NCBI RefSeq assembly: GCF_013087515.1
Contig: NZ_JABFCN010000016.1
Span: 289,591-353,590, forward strand
DNA from: Rhizobium sophorae
Lineage (GTDB): Bacteria > Pseudomonadota > Alphaproteobacteria > Rhizobiales > Rhizobiaceae
Length of the DNA: 64,000 nt
Direction of reading: 5' to 3'
Part shown: in pieces, positions 49,414 to 58,447 of the stretch
How positions within the stretch are numbered: position 1 is the first letter of the stretch
How the letters are laid out: each line of letters opens with the position of its first letter
Program-made: the position numbers and the translations under genes
The notes under the pieces: generated by a model
Database searches by the model: none
What the model saw: only the letters and a program-made list of their open reading frames with translations
What the model was told of the DNA's origin: nothing

Positions 49414-52299
49414 TCAGAAGAAGCCACGGCGCTGCCACCAACCGGCTTTCTTCGGCTTGCCGTCATCGCCTTCGCCATTCTCGACGCGGGTGGATTTCAC
49501 CGTTGGCTCGGAGGAGGAGATGTTGGATTCGCGGTTGGCGCGAACCGGCTTTGCTTCTTCCTGGGCATCTTCTCGAGCGACCGTTTCGAGATCGGCGGAG
49601 GCTTCCACCAATTCCGGTTCGGCCTCGACCGCAGGGGCCGTCTCTGCAACCGGTTCCTCGACCGGCGCTGCGGCTGGTTTGCGGCGGCCGCGGCTGCGGG
49701 CGGGCTTCACCTCTTCGGTTATGACAGGCGCACTCTCGACGGCTGCCATCGCAGCCTGGCCTTCGTCGGCCTGTTCGGCTATCGCCTCGACCGCTACGGC
49801 TTCGCTCGGAGCGCCGTCGTTCGAAACGTCGTCGCCTTCGTCCTCGTCGCCGCGATTGTCTTCACCGGCTTCGCCAGCCGTCAGTTCGGAACCATCCTCG
49901 GCGCGATTGCGACGGCCGCCACGCTTGCCGCGACGGCGGCGCTTGCGGCGCTGCGACTCCTCGCTTTCGGCGCGTGTCTCGGGCGCAGCTTCGGTGTTTT
50001 CATCACCTTCGCCGCCCTCGTCGTCGCCGTCCTCATCCTCGTCGCCGGCTTCGCCTGCCGCGGATAGCGGCTGTTCGGCATTGCCGTTGCGGCCGCGGCG
50101 GCGCCTGCGGCGCTTGCGCTTGCGGTTGCCGTCAGCTTCGCCTTCCGCGCGTGCCGCGACGGGCCGCTCGGAAACGACCGGCTTTTCCTCGAGTTCCTCG
50201 TCTTCCTCCTCATCCACTTCGATGACGATATCGTCGTCGTCATCCTCGGGAATGGCTGCGAAGTTGAAGAGGGTTTCGATCTTGACCGGGTTTTCCACCG
50301 GCTCGCCGCGATCGATCGCGAAATGTTGCGCGCCGACCGAGCCGTCCGCATCGATAATGATCGCGACGCCGAAGCGGCTCTCATAATCGACGATCGTCTG
50401 GCGCTTGTGGTTGAGCAGGTAGAGCGCGATGTCAGGCGTGGTGCGCACGGTGATGTTGTGCGTCGTGTTCTTGAGCAGATATTCCTCGATGCCGCGCAGG
50501 ACATGCAGGGCGACCGAGGACTGCGAACGCACATGCCCGCTGCCGCCGCAATGCGAGCAGACCTGCGTCGTCGATTCGAGAACCGAAGCGCGGATGCGCT
50601 GGCGCGACATCTCGAGCAGGCCGAAGTGCGAGATCCGGCCGACCTGGATGCGGGCGCGGTCGTTCTTCAGGCATTCCTTCAGCTTCTTCTCGACGGCGCG
50701 GTTGTTGCGCTTCTCTTCCATGTCGATGAAGTCGATGACGATCAGGCCGGCAAGGTCGCGAAGGCGAAGCTGGCGGGCGACTTCGTCTGCAGCCTCAAGA
50801 TTCGTCTGCAGCGCGGTGTCTTCGATCGAATGTTCGCGGGTCGAGCGGCCGGAGTTGACGTCGATCGAGACCAGCGCTTCGGTCTGGTTCATGATCAAGT
50901 AGCCGCCGGATTTCAGCGTCACCTGCGGCTGCAGCATGCGGTCGAGCTGAGCCTCGATGCCGGAACGTGAAAAGATCGGATGGATGTCGCGGTAGGGCTG
51001 AACCACCTTGGCATGGCTCGGCATCAGCATCTTCATGAAGTCTTTCGCTTCACGATAGCCTTCTTCGCCGGAAACGATGACCTCGCTGATATCCTTGTTG
51101 TAGAGGTCGCGGATCGAACGCTTGATCAGCGAGCCTTCCTCATAGACGAGGCAGGGAGCGGTGGACGCCAGCGTCAGCGTGCGCACATTCTCCCAGAGGC
51201 GCATCAGATATTCGAAGTCGCGCTTGACCTCGACCTTGGTGCGGTTGGCACCGGCGGTGCGAAGGATGACGCCCATGCCCTGCGGCACCTCGAGCAGGCG
51301 CGCAATTTCCTTCAGGCGCTTGCGGTCGGCAGGATTGGTGATCTTGCGGGAAATGCCGCCGCCGCGCGCCGTGTTCGGCATGAGGACGGAATAGCGGCCG
51401 GCAAGCGAGAGATAGGTGGTAAGGGCTGCACCCTTGTTGCCGCGCTCCTCCTTGGCGACCTGCACGAGCAGGATCTGGCGGCGCTTGATGACTTCCTGGA
51501 TGCGGTACTGCTTGCGCGGCTTGCGCTGCACGCGGTCCGGCACCTCTTCCATCGCGTCTTCGGCGCCAACGGATTCGATGACTTCCTCTTCGCCGTGATC
51601 GTCATCATCATCGTCATCATCGTGGCGACGCTTGCTGGTATCGACGTCCTCGGAGATCGAGTCGGTTTCCACCATTGCGGCCATCGCGCCGCCGGTCGAA
51701 CCGTCATCCTCATTGTCGACACTTGAAGCGCCTTCGGCTTCGACGTCTGTGGGAACAGCGTCCTCGGTCGCGGTCGTTTCGGCAACCGGTTCTACCACCT
51801 TCTTGCGGCTGCGGCGCGGCCTTGCCTTCTTGGCCGGCGCTTCCTCGGCGGCCTCGGGCGATGCCGCGGCTTCTACCGCTGCGGTCTCTTCCGTTACGGC
51901 AGCCGTTTCCGGTGCCTCTGCCGGGACAATGCCGACATCCGGCTGATCCTGCTTGGAAAGATCGACCATCGGCGCGGTTTCGACATGCTCGACGTCTTCG
52001 TCGCGGCGATGCTCCTCGGCTTCGGCCCGAAGCAATGCCTGACGGTCGGCAAGCGGTATCTGATAATAGTCGGGATGGATTTCGGCGAAGGCCAGGAAGC
52101 CGTGCCGGTTGCCGCCATAATCGACGAAGGCGGCCTGCAGCGAGGGTTCGACCCTCGTTACCTTTGCAAGATAGATGTTGCCGCGGATCTGCTTCTTGTG
52201 CTGGGACTCGAAGTCAAATTCTTCTATGCGGTTCCCGCGAACGACAACGACGCGCGTCTCTTCCTCGTGAGACGCATCGATAAGCATTTTGTCTGCCAT
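49414..52299 (-). CDS. rne: ribonuclease E/G
   Basis: 961-aa endoribonuclease and degradosome scaffold. The S1 domain (residues ~35-110) is interrupted by a large acidic Glu/Ala/Pro-rich insert (~95-270) containing a run of Asp residues near 230, as usual in alphaproteobacterial RNase E. The catalytic core follows with IDVNSGRSTREHSIEDTALQTNLEAADEVARQLRLRDLAG, the catalytic aspartate region DFIDMEEKRNNRAVE and the zinc link CSHCGGSGH. The ~320-residue C-terminal tail alternates acidic stretches with Arg-rich blocks ([12 protein letters not shown]), likely RNA-binding and partner sites. The last residues are WWQRRGFF. Confidence 0.95.
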   Translation of the reverse strand: MADKMLIDASHEEETRVVVVRGNRIEEFDFESQHKKQIRGNIYLAKVTRVEPSLQAAFVDYGGNRHGFLAFAEIHPDYYQIPLADRQALLRAEAEEHRRDEDVEHVETAPMVDLSKQDQPDVGIVPAEAPETAAVTEETAAVEAAASPEAAEEAPAKKARPRRSRKKVVEPVAETTATEDAVPTDVEAEGASSVDNEDDGSTGGAMAAMVETDSISEDVDTSKRRHDDDDDDDDHGEEEVIESVGAEDAMEEVPDRVQRKPRKQYRIQEVIKRRQILLVQVAKEERGNKGAALTTYLSLAGRYSVLMPNTARGGGISRKITNPADRKRLKEIARLLEVPQGMGVILRTAGANRTKVEVKRDFEYLMRLWENVRTLTLASTAPCLVYEEGSLIKRSIRDLYNKDISEVIVSGEEGYREAKDFMKMLMPSHAKVVQPYRDIHPIFSRSGIEAQLDRMLQPQVTLKSGGYLIMNQTEALVSIDVNSGRSTREHSIEDTALQTNLEAADEVARQLRLRDLAGLIVIDFIDMEEKRNNRAVEKKLKECLKNDRARIQVGRISHFGLLEMSRQRIRASVLESTTQVCSHCGGSGHVRSQSSVALHVLRGIEEYLLKNTTHNITVRTTPDIALYLLNHKRQTIVDYESRFGVAIIIDADGSVGAQHFAIDRGEPVENPVKIETLFNFAAIPEDDDDDIVIEVDEEEDEELEEKPVVSERPVAARAEGEADGNRKRKRRRRRRGRNGNAEQPLSAAGEAGDEDEDGDDEGGEGDENTEAAPETRAESEESQRRKRRRRGKRGGRRNRAEDGSELTAGEAGEDNRGDEDEGDDVSNDGAPSEAVAVEAIAEQADEGQAAMAAVESAPVITEEVKPARSRGRRKPAAAPVEEPVAETAPAVEAEPELVEASADLETVAREDAQEEAKPVRANRESNISSSEPTVKSTRVENGEGDDGKPKKAGWWQRRGFF

Positions 52300-52910
52300 G
52301 TAAGCTGTGCTCCTCGGCGTGGCCGCAAGAGCGCATTCCCGACTGCTGTTGAGACAGAAAGAATGCGGTCCGCAGTGGCCGCGCCGGATAATGAAAGTCG
52401 CGCCTGATGCGAGGGGGAGGGCAGCAGCCAGACCGCAACCGGAACCATTTCGGTCCGGGGCCTGTGCACTTCAGATAAAACCTGCTGCGAAACCATCAAC
52501 AACCAAGCGTGATCGACAAATACGAAGACCCGTTCGGGTCCGATGAGTTTGCTCCCTGAGAGCGTGGTGGCTGATCCACCAATGAATTCCGACAATAAGC
52601 CGGAAAATCAGGATCCAGTTCTAGGGATAAGCGCATGAGACGGCGGACGATGACCGGTGTGGCGCCAGGTCCTGATCTGGCTGGCAGCCTTTGCGGCGAC
52701 TCTATCCCGTCAACACTTTACCCTGAAATTCGTTGTATGTTTTCTGTGTCACAATAGCAAGGGAAAAGCCAAATGTGCCATAATATTGATGGATTTCGCA
52801 ACGCATAGAAGCTGGGGATAAAGTGATCGCGATTCGGCAGGCTGCAGCGGGTGTTTCGTCACAGGACGTTGGCTGCAGCCGCGTCGGGTCCATCGCAATG
52901 CAGATAGGGT
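52300..52910. other. 611-base divergent intergenic region between rne and amiC
   Basis: Much of this region should be the leader of rne, which in other bacteria is long and used for autoregulation. A compact hairpin GACCC-GTTC-GGGTC lies at 52529-52542. A weak reverse-strand promoter is possible (TTGCTA at 52759-52754, 16 bases, TACAAC at 52737-52732). No open frame looks real. Confidence 0.45.
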
Positions 52911-54194
52911 GTGGGCGGTTTATTGTTTAAGAGGGCTCGGATCGCGGCGAAATCCGCAGCGCGGCGATCGACATTCGCAAGGCGGGTTCTGGCGGCGCTT
53001 TTGGCCGCTAGTCTGCTGCCGGCCGCTGCCAGCTCTGTCGAGGCCAGGGATCCGCTGCTTGCCTATGGCGCGCGCATCGTCGGCGACGATGCAAGGACCC
53101 GCATCGTCATCGATTTCGATCGCGAACCGCGTTTCTCCGTCCACTATATCGCCAATCCGGAACGCATCGTCGTTGACTTGCCGGCGACCGCCTTCGGTTT
53201 TCCGGCGAAGGATCTTGCCGCCCGCGGCCTGTTCAAGGATATCCGCTACGGCAAGATGGACGAAGAGAGCGCCCGCATCGTGCTGACGACGGCAGGGCCG
53301 GTGAAGCTGGCGCTTGCCAAGGTGCAGGCCGATGAGACGGGCAACGGCCATCGCCTGGTGCTCGATGCGGAGATGATCGACAAGAAGGCCTTTGCCGAAC
53401 TGGTAAAGACGCAATCCTGGAACGATCGGGCCTGGAGCGATCGGACTGGAGCGGCGCAGACGACGAGCGCCATTCCGGCACCGCAAAAGGCTGCTCCCGG
53501 CGATTTCGTTATCGCCGTCGACGCCGGCCATGGCGGCATCGACACCGGCGCGATCGGCGTCGACACCAAGACCGAGGAAAAGCAGGTGACGCTTGCCTTC
53601 GCCAAGGCTTTGACCGACCGGCTGAACAAGGAACCGGGCATCAAGGCTTTCCTGACGCGCGAGGATGACGAGTTCCTGTCGCTTTCGCAGCGTGTGCTGA
53701 TCGCCCGCCAGAACCACGCCGGCCTCTTCATTTCGCTGCATGCCGATACGCTGAAGCAGAAGGATATCCGCGGCGCGACCGTCTACACGATCTCCGACAA
53801 GGCATCCGACAAGCTCGCCGCCGACCTTGCCGAACGCGAAAACCTTTCCGACCAGATCGCCGGCAAGGAGACGGTTGCCGAGCCGCCGGAGGTTGCCGAT
53901 ATCCTGCTCGATCTGACGCGGCGCGAGACCCAGGCCTTCTCGATCTCGCTGGCCGAGAGTGTCCTGAATTCTTTCAAGGATCAGGTCGGCACCATCAACA
54001 ATCCGCACCGTCATGCCGGCTTCCGCGTGCTGCAGGCCCCCGACGTGCCGTCGATCCTTCTCGAGATCGGGTTCCTCTCGAATGCCGAGGACGAGAAACT
54101 GCTGCTCGACGAGGTCTGGCGCGGCAAGATCGCCGGTCTCTTGACCGACGCAGTCAAGCGATACCGCGCCGCCGTCATGGCGAATGGCGGCTGA
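52911..54194 (+). CDS. amiC: N-acetylmuramoyl-L-alanine amidase (AmiC type)
   Basis: Periplasmic zinc amidase (427 aa) that splits septal peptidoglycan. A signal peptide (residues ~20-46, LAALLAASLLPAAASSVEA) is followed by an AMIN domain (~50-150, TRIVIDFDREPRFSV...) and the Amidase_3 catalytic domain with DAGHGGIDTGAIG, SLHAD and a terminal glutamate in LLEIGFLSNAEDE. The start is uncertain: GTG 52911 opens the frame and TTG 52923 is another candidate; no ATG is near. It is followed by mrcA, another cell-wall gene, after 375 bases. Confidence 0.93.
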   Translation: MGGLLFKRARIAAKSAARRSTFARRVLAALLAASLLPAAASSVEARDPLLAYGARIVGDDARTRIVIDFDREPRFSVHYIANPERIVVDLPATAFGFPAKDLAARGLFKDIRYGKMDEESARIVLTTAGPVKLALAKVQADETGNGHRLVLDAEMIDKKAFAELVKTQSWNDRAWSDRTGAAQTTSAIPAPQKAAPGDFVIAVDAGHGGIDTGAIGVDTKTEEKQVTLAFAKALTDRLNKEPGIKAFLTREDDEFLSLSQRVLIARQNHAGLFISLHADTLKQKDIRGATVYTISDKASDKLAADLAERENLSDQIAGKETVAEPPEVADILLDLTRRETQAFSISLAESVLNSFKDQVGTINNPHRHAGFRVLQAPDVPSILLEIGFLSNAEDEKLLLDEVWRGKIAGLLTDAVKRYRAAVMANGG

Positions 54195-54569
54195 CGGTCG
54201 CCGCCTAAAAATCTGTAGCGGTTGCGGCACGGCGGCCCGCATAAAAACAAAGATTCATAAAAACAAAGATTTAAGTGCGCCGCATGAATCAAATTCTGAG
54301 CAAGATGTCTAGATTGGCGGCGGCGACGGGCGTTGCTTGGATGTGACAGTTCTAATGAAACGCGGCCGCAGCGGTGAATGCGGCGCAGACAGCCCTATTT
54401 TGCTCACATTCGCGCCGTTACTCCGGCTTATGTTTCGTAAGCCTTGAGCGCGGAATCGGCTTGTGGCGGTAGCGCTCATAGAGTAAGTCGCGCAACGTGC
54501 AAATTGCCTTGATCTGTGCAATCGTTGCGGCTGCGCCGATTGAAGATCGAAAAGACCGGTAGCTGAAAT
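54195..54569. other. 375-base intergenic region between amiC and mrcA
   Basis: The left third contains a degenerate copy of the dispersed repeat with a tandem 16-bp duplication (54240-54271). The rest (54300-54569) has no open frame and should carry the mrcA promoter, although no consensus stands out. Confidence 0.5.
54215..54290. repeat. degenerate dispersed repeat with a tandem 16-bp duplication
   Basis: CATAAAAACAAAGATT occurs twice back to back at 54240-54255 and 54256-54271. The flanks (AGCGGTT on the left, TTAAGTGCGCCGCATGAATC on the right) align with the repeat at 37124-37223 read on its reverse strand, which has AGCGGTTTTGCG, TAAAAACAAAGA and AAAGCGCGAAGAGCGAATC in the same order. 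Confidence 0.6.
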
Positions 54570-57029
54570 ATGGTTAGACTTTTTGGATATTTCTTCGGAA
54601 TGGCCTGCGTCCTGTTTCTGGTCGCGGCGGCGGGTGTTGCCATCTATCTCGCCAATGTCGCGAAGGATCTCCCGGACTACGCCGTTCTGAACAGCTATGC
54701 GCCGCCGGTGACCACCCGCGTCCATGCCGGCAACGGCGCTCTGATGGCCGAATACGCCAAGGAAAAGCGTCTCTTCCTGCCGATCCAGGCCATTCCCGAC
54801 CGCGTGAAGGCGGCGTTCCTGTCGGCCGAAGACAAGAATTTCTACAATCACCCGGGCGTCGATCTCACAGGCCTCGGCCGCGCAATTCTCGTCAACTTGC
54901 AGAATTTCGGTTCCGGCCGCCGCCCAGTCGGCGCCTCGACCATCACCCAACAGGTGGCCAAGAACTTCCTTTTGAGCTCGGACCAGACGATCGACCGCAA
55001 GATCAAGGAAGCGATCCTTTCCTTCCGCATCGAGCAGGCCTACAGCAAGGACAAGATCCTCGAACTCTACCTGAACGAGATCTTCTTCGGTCTGAATTCC
55101 TATGGCATCGCTGGCGCAGCACTCACCTATTTCAACAAATCCGTCACCGAACTGACCGTCGCCGAAGCCGCCTATTTGGCATCTCTGCCGAAGGGTCCTG
55201 CCAATTATCATCCGTTCCGCCATCCGGAAGCTGCGCTGGAGCGCCGCAACTGGGTGATCGACCGCATGGTCGAGAATGGCTATGTCAGCCAGAGCGACGG
55301 CGAGGAAGCCAAGAAGCAGCCGCTCGGCGTCACCGCTCGCACCACCGGCCCCTCGCTCTTTGCTTCGGATTATTTCGCCGAAGCCGTGCGCCGCCAGCTG
55401 ATCGACCAGTACGGCGAAAAGGTTCTCTATGAGGGCGGCCTTTCGGTGCGCACGTCGCTCGATCCGCAGATGCAGCTCGCTGCCCGCAAGGCGCTGCAGG
55501 ACGGCCTTGTCACCTATGATGAGCGCCGCGGTTTCCACGGCCCGATCAAGCAGATCGATGCAAGCGGTGATTGGGGCAAGGCGCTAGCCGATATCCCCGC
55601 ACTGTCCGACGTTCCGGAATGGCGGCTTGCCGTGGTACTCGCCGTGTCCGACTCGACGGTCGACATCGGCCTGCAGCCGGCCAAGGATGGAAGCGGCAAG
55701 GTTGCGGCCGACCGTCAGCGCGGCACGATCGACGCCAAGAACATGCAATGGGCCTTCCGTTCGGCCGACGGCGCCCGCAAGACCACGAAATCGCCGGTCG
55801 GCGCCGTGTCCCCTGGTGACGTCGTCTATGTCGAAAGGCTCGGCGACGACGCGTCGACCTCCTATCGCCTGCGTCAGCCGCCGAAAGTGCAGGGCGGCCT
55901 GGTCGCCATGGATCCGAAGACCGGCCGCGTGCTCGCCATGGTCGGCGGCTTCTCCTATGCGCAATCCGAATTCAACCGCGCCACCCAGGCGATGCGCCAG
56001 CCGGGCTCCTCGTTCAAGCCTTTCGTGTACGCGGCGGCGATGGACAATGGTTATACGCCGGCTTCGGTCATCATGGACGCGCCTATTGAGATCGTCTCGG
56101 GCGGCCAAGTCTGGAGGCCGGAAAACTACGGCGGCGAATCCGGCGGGCCCTCGACGCTGCGTTCGGGCATCGAGCATTCGCGCAATCTGATGACGGTGCG
56201 CCTCGCCAACGATCTCGGCATGAACATCGTCGCGGAATATGCCGAGCGCTTCGGCATCTACGATCACATGCTGCCGGTTCTCTCCATGTCGCTCGGCGCC
56301 GGCGACACGACGGTGCTGCGCATGGTCTCGGCCTATTCGGTCATCGCCAATGGCGGCAAGCAGATCAAGCCGACATTGATCGACCGCATCCAGGACCGCT
56401 ACGGCAAAACGATCTTCAAGCATGAGGAGCGTCTCTGCGAGGGCTGCAATGCCGGCGACTGGCAGAACCAGGAAGAGCCGAATGTCGTCGACAATCGCGA
56501 AACCGTTCTCGACCCGATGACCGCCTACCAGATCACCTCGATGATGCAGGGCGTCATCCAGCGCGGCACCGCCGCCGGCAAGATCGATCTCGGCGGTCGC
56601 GACGTCGCCGGAAAGACCGGCACCACCAACGACGAGAAGGATGCCTGGTTCGTCGGCTTCACGCCGGATCTGGTCGCAGGCCTCTATATGGGCTTCGATA
56701 CGCCGGGCCCGCTCGGCCGCGGCGGCACCGGCGGCGGTCTCTCCGCGCCGATCTTCAACGAATTCATGCAGGCTGCCGTCAAGGATACGCCGGAATCGAA
56801 GTTCGTCATTCCGGCCGGCATGAACCTGATTTCGATCGACCGCAAGACCGGCATGGCGGCTGGCGAAGGCGATCCGAACACCATCATCGAGGCCTTCAAG
56901 CCCGGCACCGGCCCGGCCGACAGCTTCTCCGTGATCGGCATGGACAGCACCATGGCGCCGGAAGAGATCCTGAAGACCTCGCCGCAGGCAAACCAGGCCG
57001 TCCAGACCGGCACGCCCGGCCTGTTCTGA
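54570..57029 (+). CDS. mrcA: penicillin-binding protein 1A
   Basis: Bifunctional peptidoglycan glycosyltransferase/transpeptidase (819 aa). One N-terminal membrane anchor (residues ~6-28). The GT51 glycosyltransferase domain has AEDKNFYNHPGVD (catalytic Glu), RRPVGASTITQQVAKNFLLS and RKIKEAILSFRIEQ. An OB-like insert follows (~300-420). The transpeptidase domain has the serine motif GSSFK near residue 480 and the KTGTTNDEKDAWFVGF motif near 685. The tail from ~760 is low in complexity. It is followed by a hairpin at 57048-57087. Confidence 0.95.
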   Translation: MVRLFGYFFGMACVLFLVAAAGVAIYLANVAKDLPDYAVLNSYAPPVTTRVHAGNGALMAEYAKEKRLFLPIQAIPDRVKAAFLSAEDKNFYNHPGVDLTGLGRAILVNLQNFGSGRRPVGASTITQQVAKNFLLSSDQTIDRKIKEAILSFRIEQAYSKDKILELYLNEIFFGLNSYGIAGAALTYFNKSVTELTVAEAAYLASLPKGPANYHPFRHPEAALERRNWVIDRMVENGYVSQSDGEEAKKQPLGVTARTTGPSLFASDYFAEAVRRQLIDQYGEKVLYEGGLSVRTSLDPQMQLAARKALQDGLVTYDERRGFHGPIKQIDASGDWGKALADIPALSDVPEWRLAVVLAVSDSTVDIGLQPAKDGSGKVAADRQRGTIDAKNMQWAFRSADGARKTTKSPVGAVSPGDVVYVERLGDDASTSYRLRQPPKVQGGLVAMDPKTGRVLAMVGGFSYAQSEFNRATQAMRQPGSSFKPFVYAAAMDNGYTPASVIMDAPIEIVSGGQVWRPENYGGESGGPSTLRSGIEHSRNLMTVRLANDLGMNIVAEYAERFGIYDHMLPVLSMSLGAGDTTVLRMVSAYSVIANGGKQIKPTLIDRIQDRYGKTIFKHEERLCEGCNAGDWQNQEEPNVVDNRETVLDPMTAYQITSMMQGVIQRGTAAGKIDLGGRDVAGKTGTTNDEKDAWFVGFTPDLVAGLYMGFDTPGPLGRGGTGGGLSAPIFNEFMQAAVKDTPESKFVIPAGMNLISIDRKTGMAAGEGDPNTIIEAFKPGTGPADSFSVIGMDSTMAPEEILKTSPQANQAVQTGTPGLF

Positions 57030-57047
57030 CCGAGGCCTGAATTTTGC

Positions 57048-57087
57048 ACGCCCGCCACGGCCCTTTACATCCGCGGCGGGCGTCTCT
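57048..57087 (+). terminator. hairpin terminator after mrcA
   Basis: ACGCCCGCC (57048-57056) pairs perfectly with GGCGGGCGT (57075-57083), followed by CTCT. The T content is modest, but the 9-bp GC stem directly after mrcA makes termination likely. Confidence 0.65.
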
Positions 57088-57218
57088 AGAGCAATTCCAG
57101 CAAAAGTGCATAGCGGTTTTGCCGGGAAAAGCGCAAAGCGACTTTCCCAGGGAATTGCGCGAAACCAAAAAAGATAGAGCATCTCCGTGGCTCGGGGAAA
57201 AACGGAAATGCGCTATCT
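57088..57218. repeat. dispersed repeat upstream of prfB
   Basis: AGAGCAATTCCAGCAAAAGT opens a block that shares the GCAAAAGTG and AGCGGTTTTGC core with the repeat at 37124-37223. GCAATTCC (57091-57098) and GGAATTGC (57151-57158) are inverted. A second inverted pair, AGATAG (57172-57177) and CTATCT (57213-57218), closes a hairpin next to it. The block ends 40 bases before the prfB start and may be part of its leader. Confidence 0.6.
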
Positions 57219-57258
57219 CACCAGCACCTGAAGAAGACCGAGACAGAGAAGCAGGAAA

Positions 57259-58390
57259 ATGCGAGCGGAAATCGAAAACGTGGTCGATGAAACCAAGCAG
57301 GCTATCACCCTGCTGAGGAGGCATCTTTGACTGGGACCAGGCGATAAGACGGCTGGACTGGTTGAACAACAAGGCAGAGGATCCGAACCTCTGGAACGAC
57401 GCTTCCGAAGCGCAGAAGCTGATGCGCGAACGCCAGCAACTCGATGACGGCATTAACAGCGTCAAGCAGCTCGAGCAGCAGCTGAACGACAATATCGAGC
57501 TGATCGAGCTTGGCGAGGAAGAGGGCGATCAGGGCGTCGTCAAGGAAGCCGAAGACACGCTGAAGGCCTTGAAGGCCGAAGCCGCGCGCCGCCAGGTGGA
57601 AGCCATGCTCTCCGGTGAAGCCGATGGCAACGACACCTATCTCGAAGTCCATTCCGGCGCCGGCGGCACCGAAAGCCAGGACTGGGCGAACATGCTTTTG
57701 CGCATGTACACTCGCTGGGCCGAACGCCAGCGCTTCAAGGTCGAGCTTCTCGAAGTCCATGACGGCGAAGAGGCGGGCATCAAGTCCGCGACCCTGCTCG
57801 TCAAGGGCCACAATGCCTATGGCTGGCTGAAGACGGAATCGGGCGTGCACCGCCTGGTGCGCATCTCGCCCTACGACAGCAATGCGCGTCGCCACACCTC
57901 CTTCTCGTCGATCTGGGTCTATCCGGTTGTCGACGACTCGATTCAGATCGAGATCAACGAAAGCGACTGCCGCATCGATACCTATCGTTCGTCGGGCGCC
58001 GGCGGGCAGCATGTCAACACCACCGACTCGGCCGTACGCATCACGCATATCCCGACCGGTATCGTCGTGCAGTGCCAGCAGGAGCGTTCGCAGCACAAGA
58101 ACCGCGCCAAGGCCTGGGACATGCTGCGCGCCCGCATGTACGAAGCGGAATTGAAGAAGCGCGAGGACGCCGCCAACGCCGAAGCCGCCTCCAAGACGGA
58201 TATCGGCTGGGGCCACCAGATCCGCTCCTACGTGCTGCAGCCCTACCAGCTGGTCAAGGACCTGCGCACCGGTGTCGCCAGCAGCGCCCCGGACGACGTT
58301 CTCGACGGCGATCTGAACGAGTTCATGGAAGCGGCCCTTGCCCACCGCATCAGCGGCGCCGCCGACGCGGTCGTCGAGGATGTCGACTGA
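57259..58390 (+). CDS. prfB: peptide chain release factor 2, with programmed +1 frameshift
   Basis: RF2 releases peptides at UGA and UAA codons. The true start is ATG 57259. After 23 codons the frame meets TGA at 57328-57330, preceded by CTT, CAT and a Shine-Dalgarno-like AGGAGG (57316-57321). This is the classic autoregulatory site: the ribosome skips the T and continues in the +1 frame at GAC 57329. The product is about 376 aa, close to E. coli RF2 (365). The catalytic GGQ motif is in [20 protein letters not shown]. The stop-codon tripeptide region reads [13 protein letters not shown], i.e. SPY rather than SPF. A coding call that begins at 57362 misses the first ~34 residues. Confidence 0.95.
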
Positions 58391-58417
58391 TCGGATTGAT
58401 GATGGATTGAGTTAGCG

Positions 58418-58446
58418 AAGCCCCGGAGACGGGGCTTTTCCTTTTC
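58418..58446 (+). terminator. intrinsic terminator of prfB
   Basis: AAGCCCC (58418-58424) pairs with GGGGCTT (58431-58437), followed by TTCCTTTTCTT. It lies 28 bases after the prfB stop and just before the stop of the converging hydrolase gene. Confidence 0.8.
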
Positions 58447-58447
58447 T

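Noticed and set aside
57328..57330. Nonsense mutation or sequencing error making prfB a pseudogene
   Set aside because: The TGA sits in the exact context of the conserved RF2 frameshift site and the downstream frame is intact, so it is regulatory.
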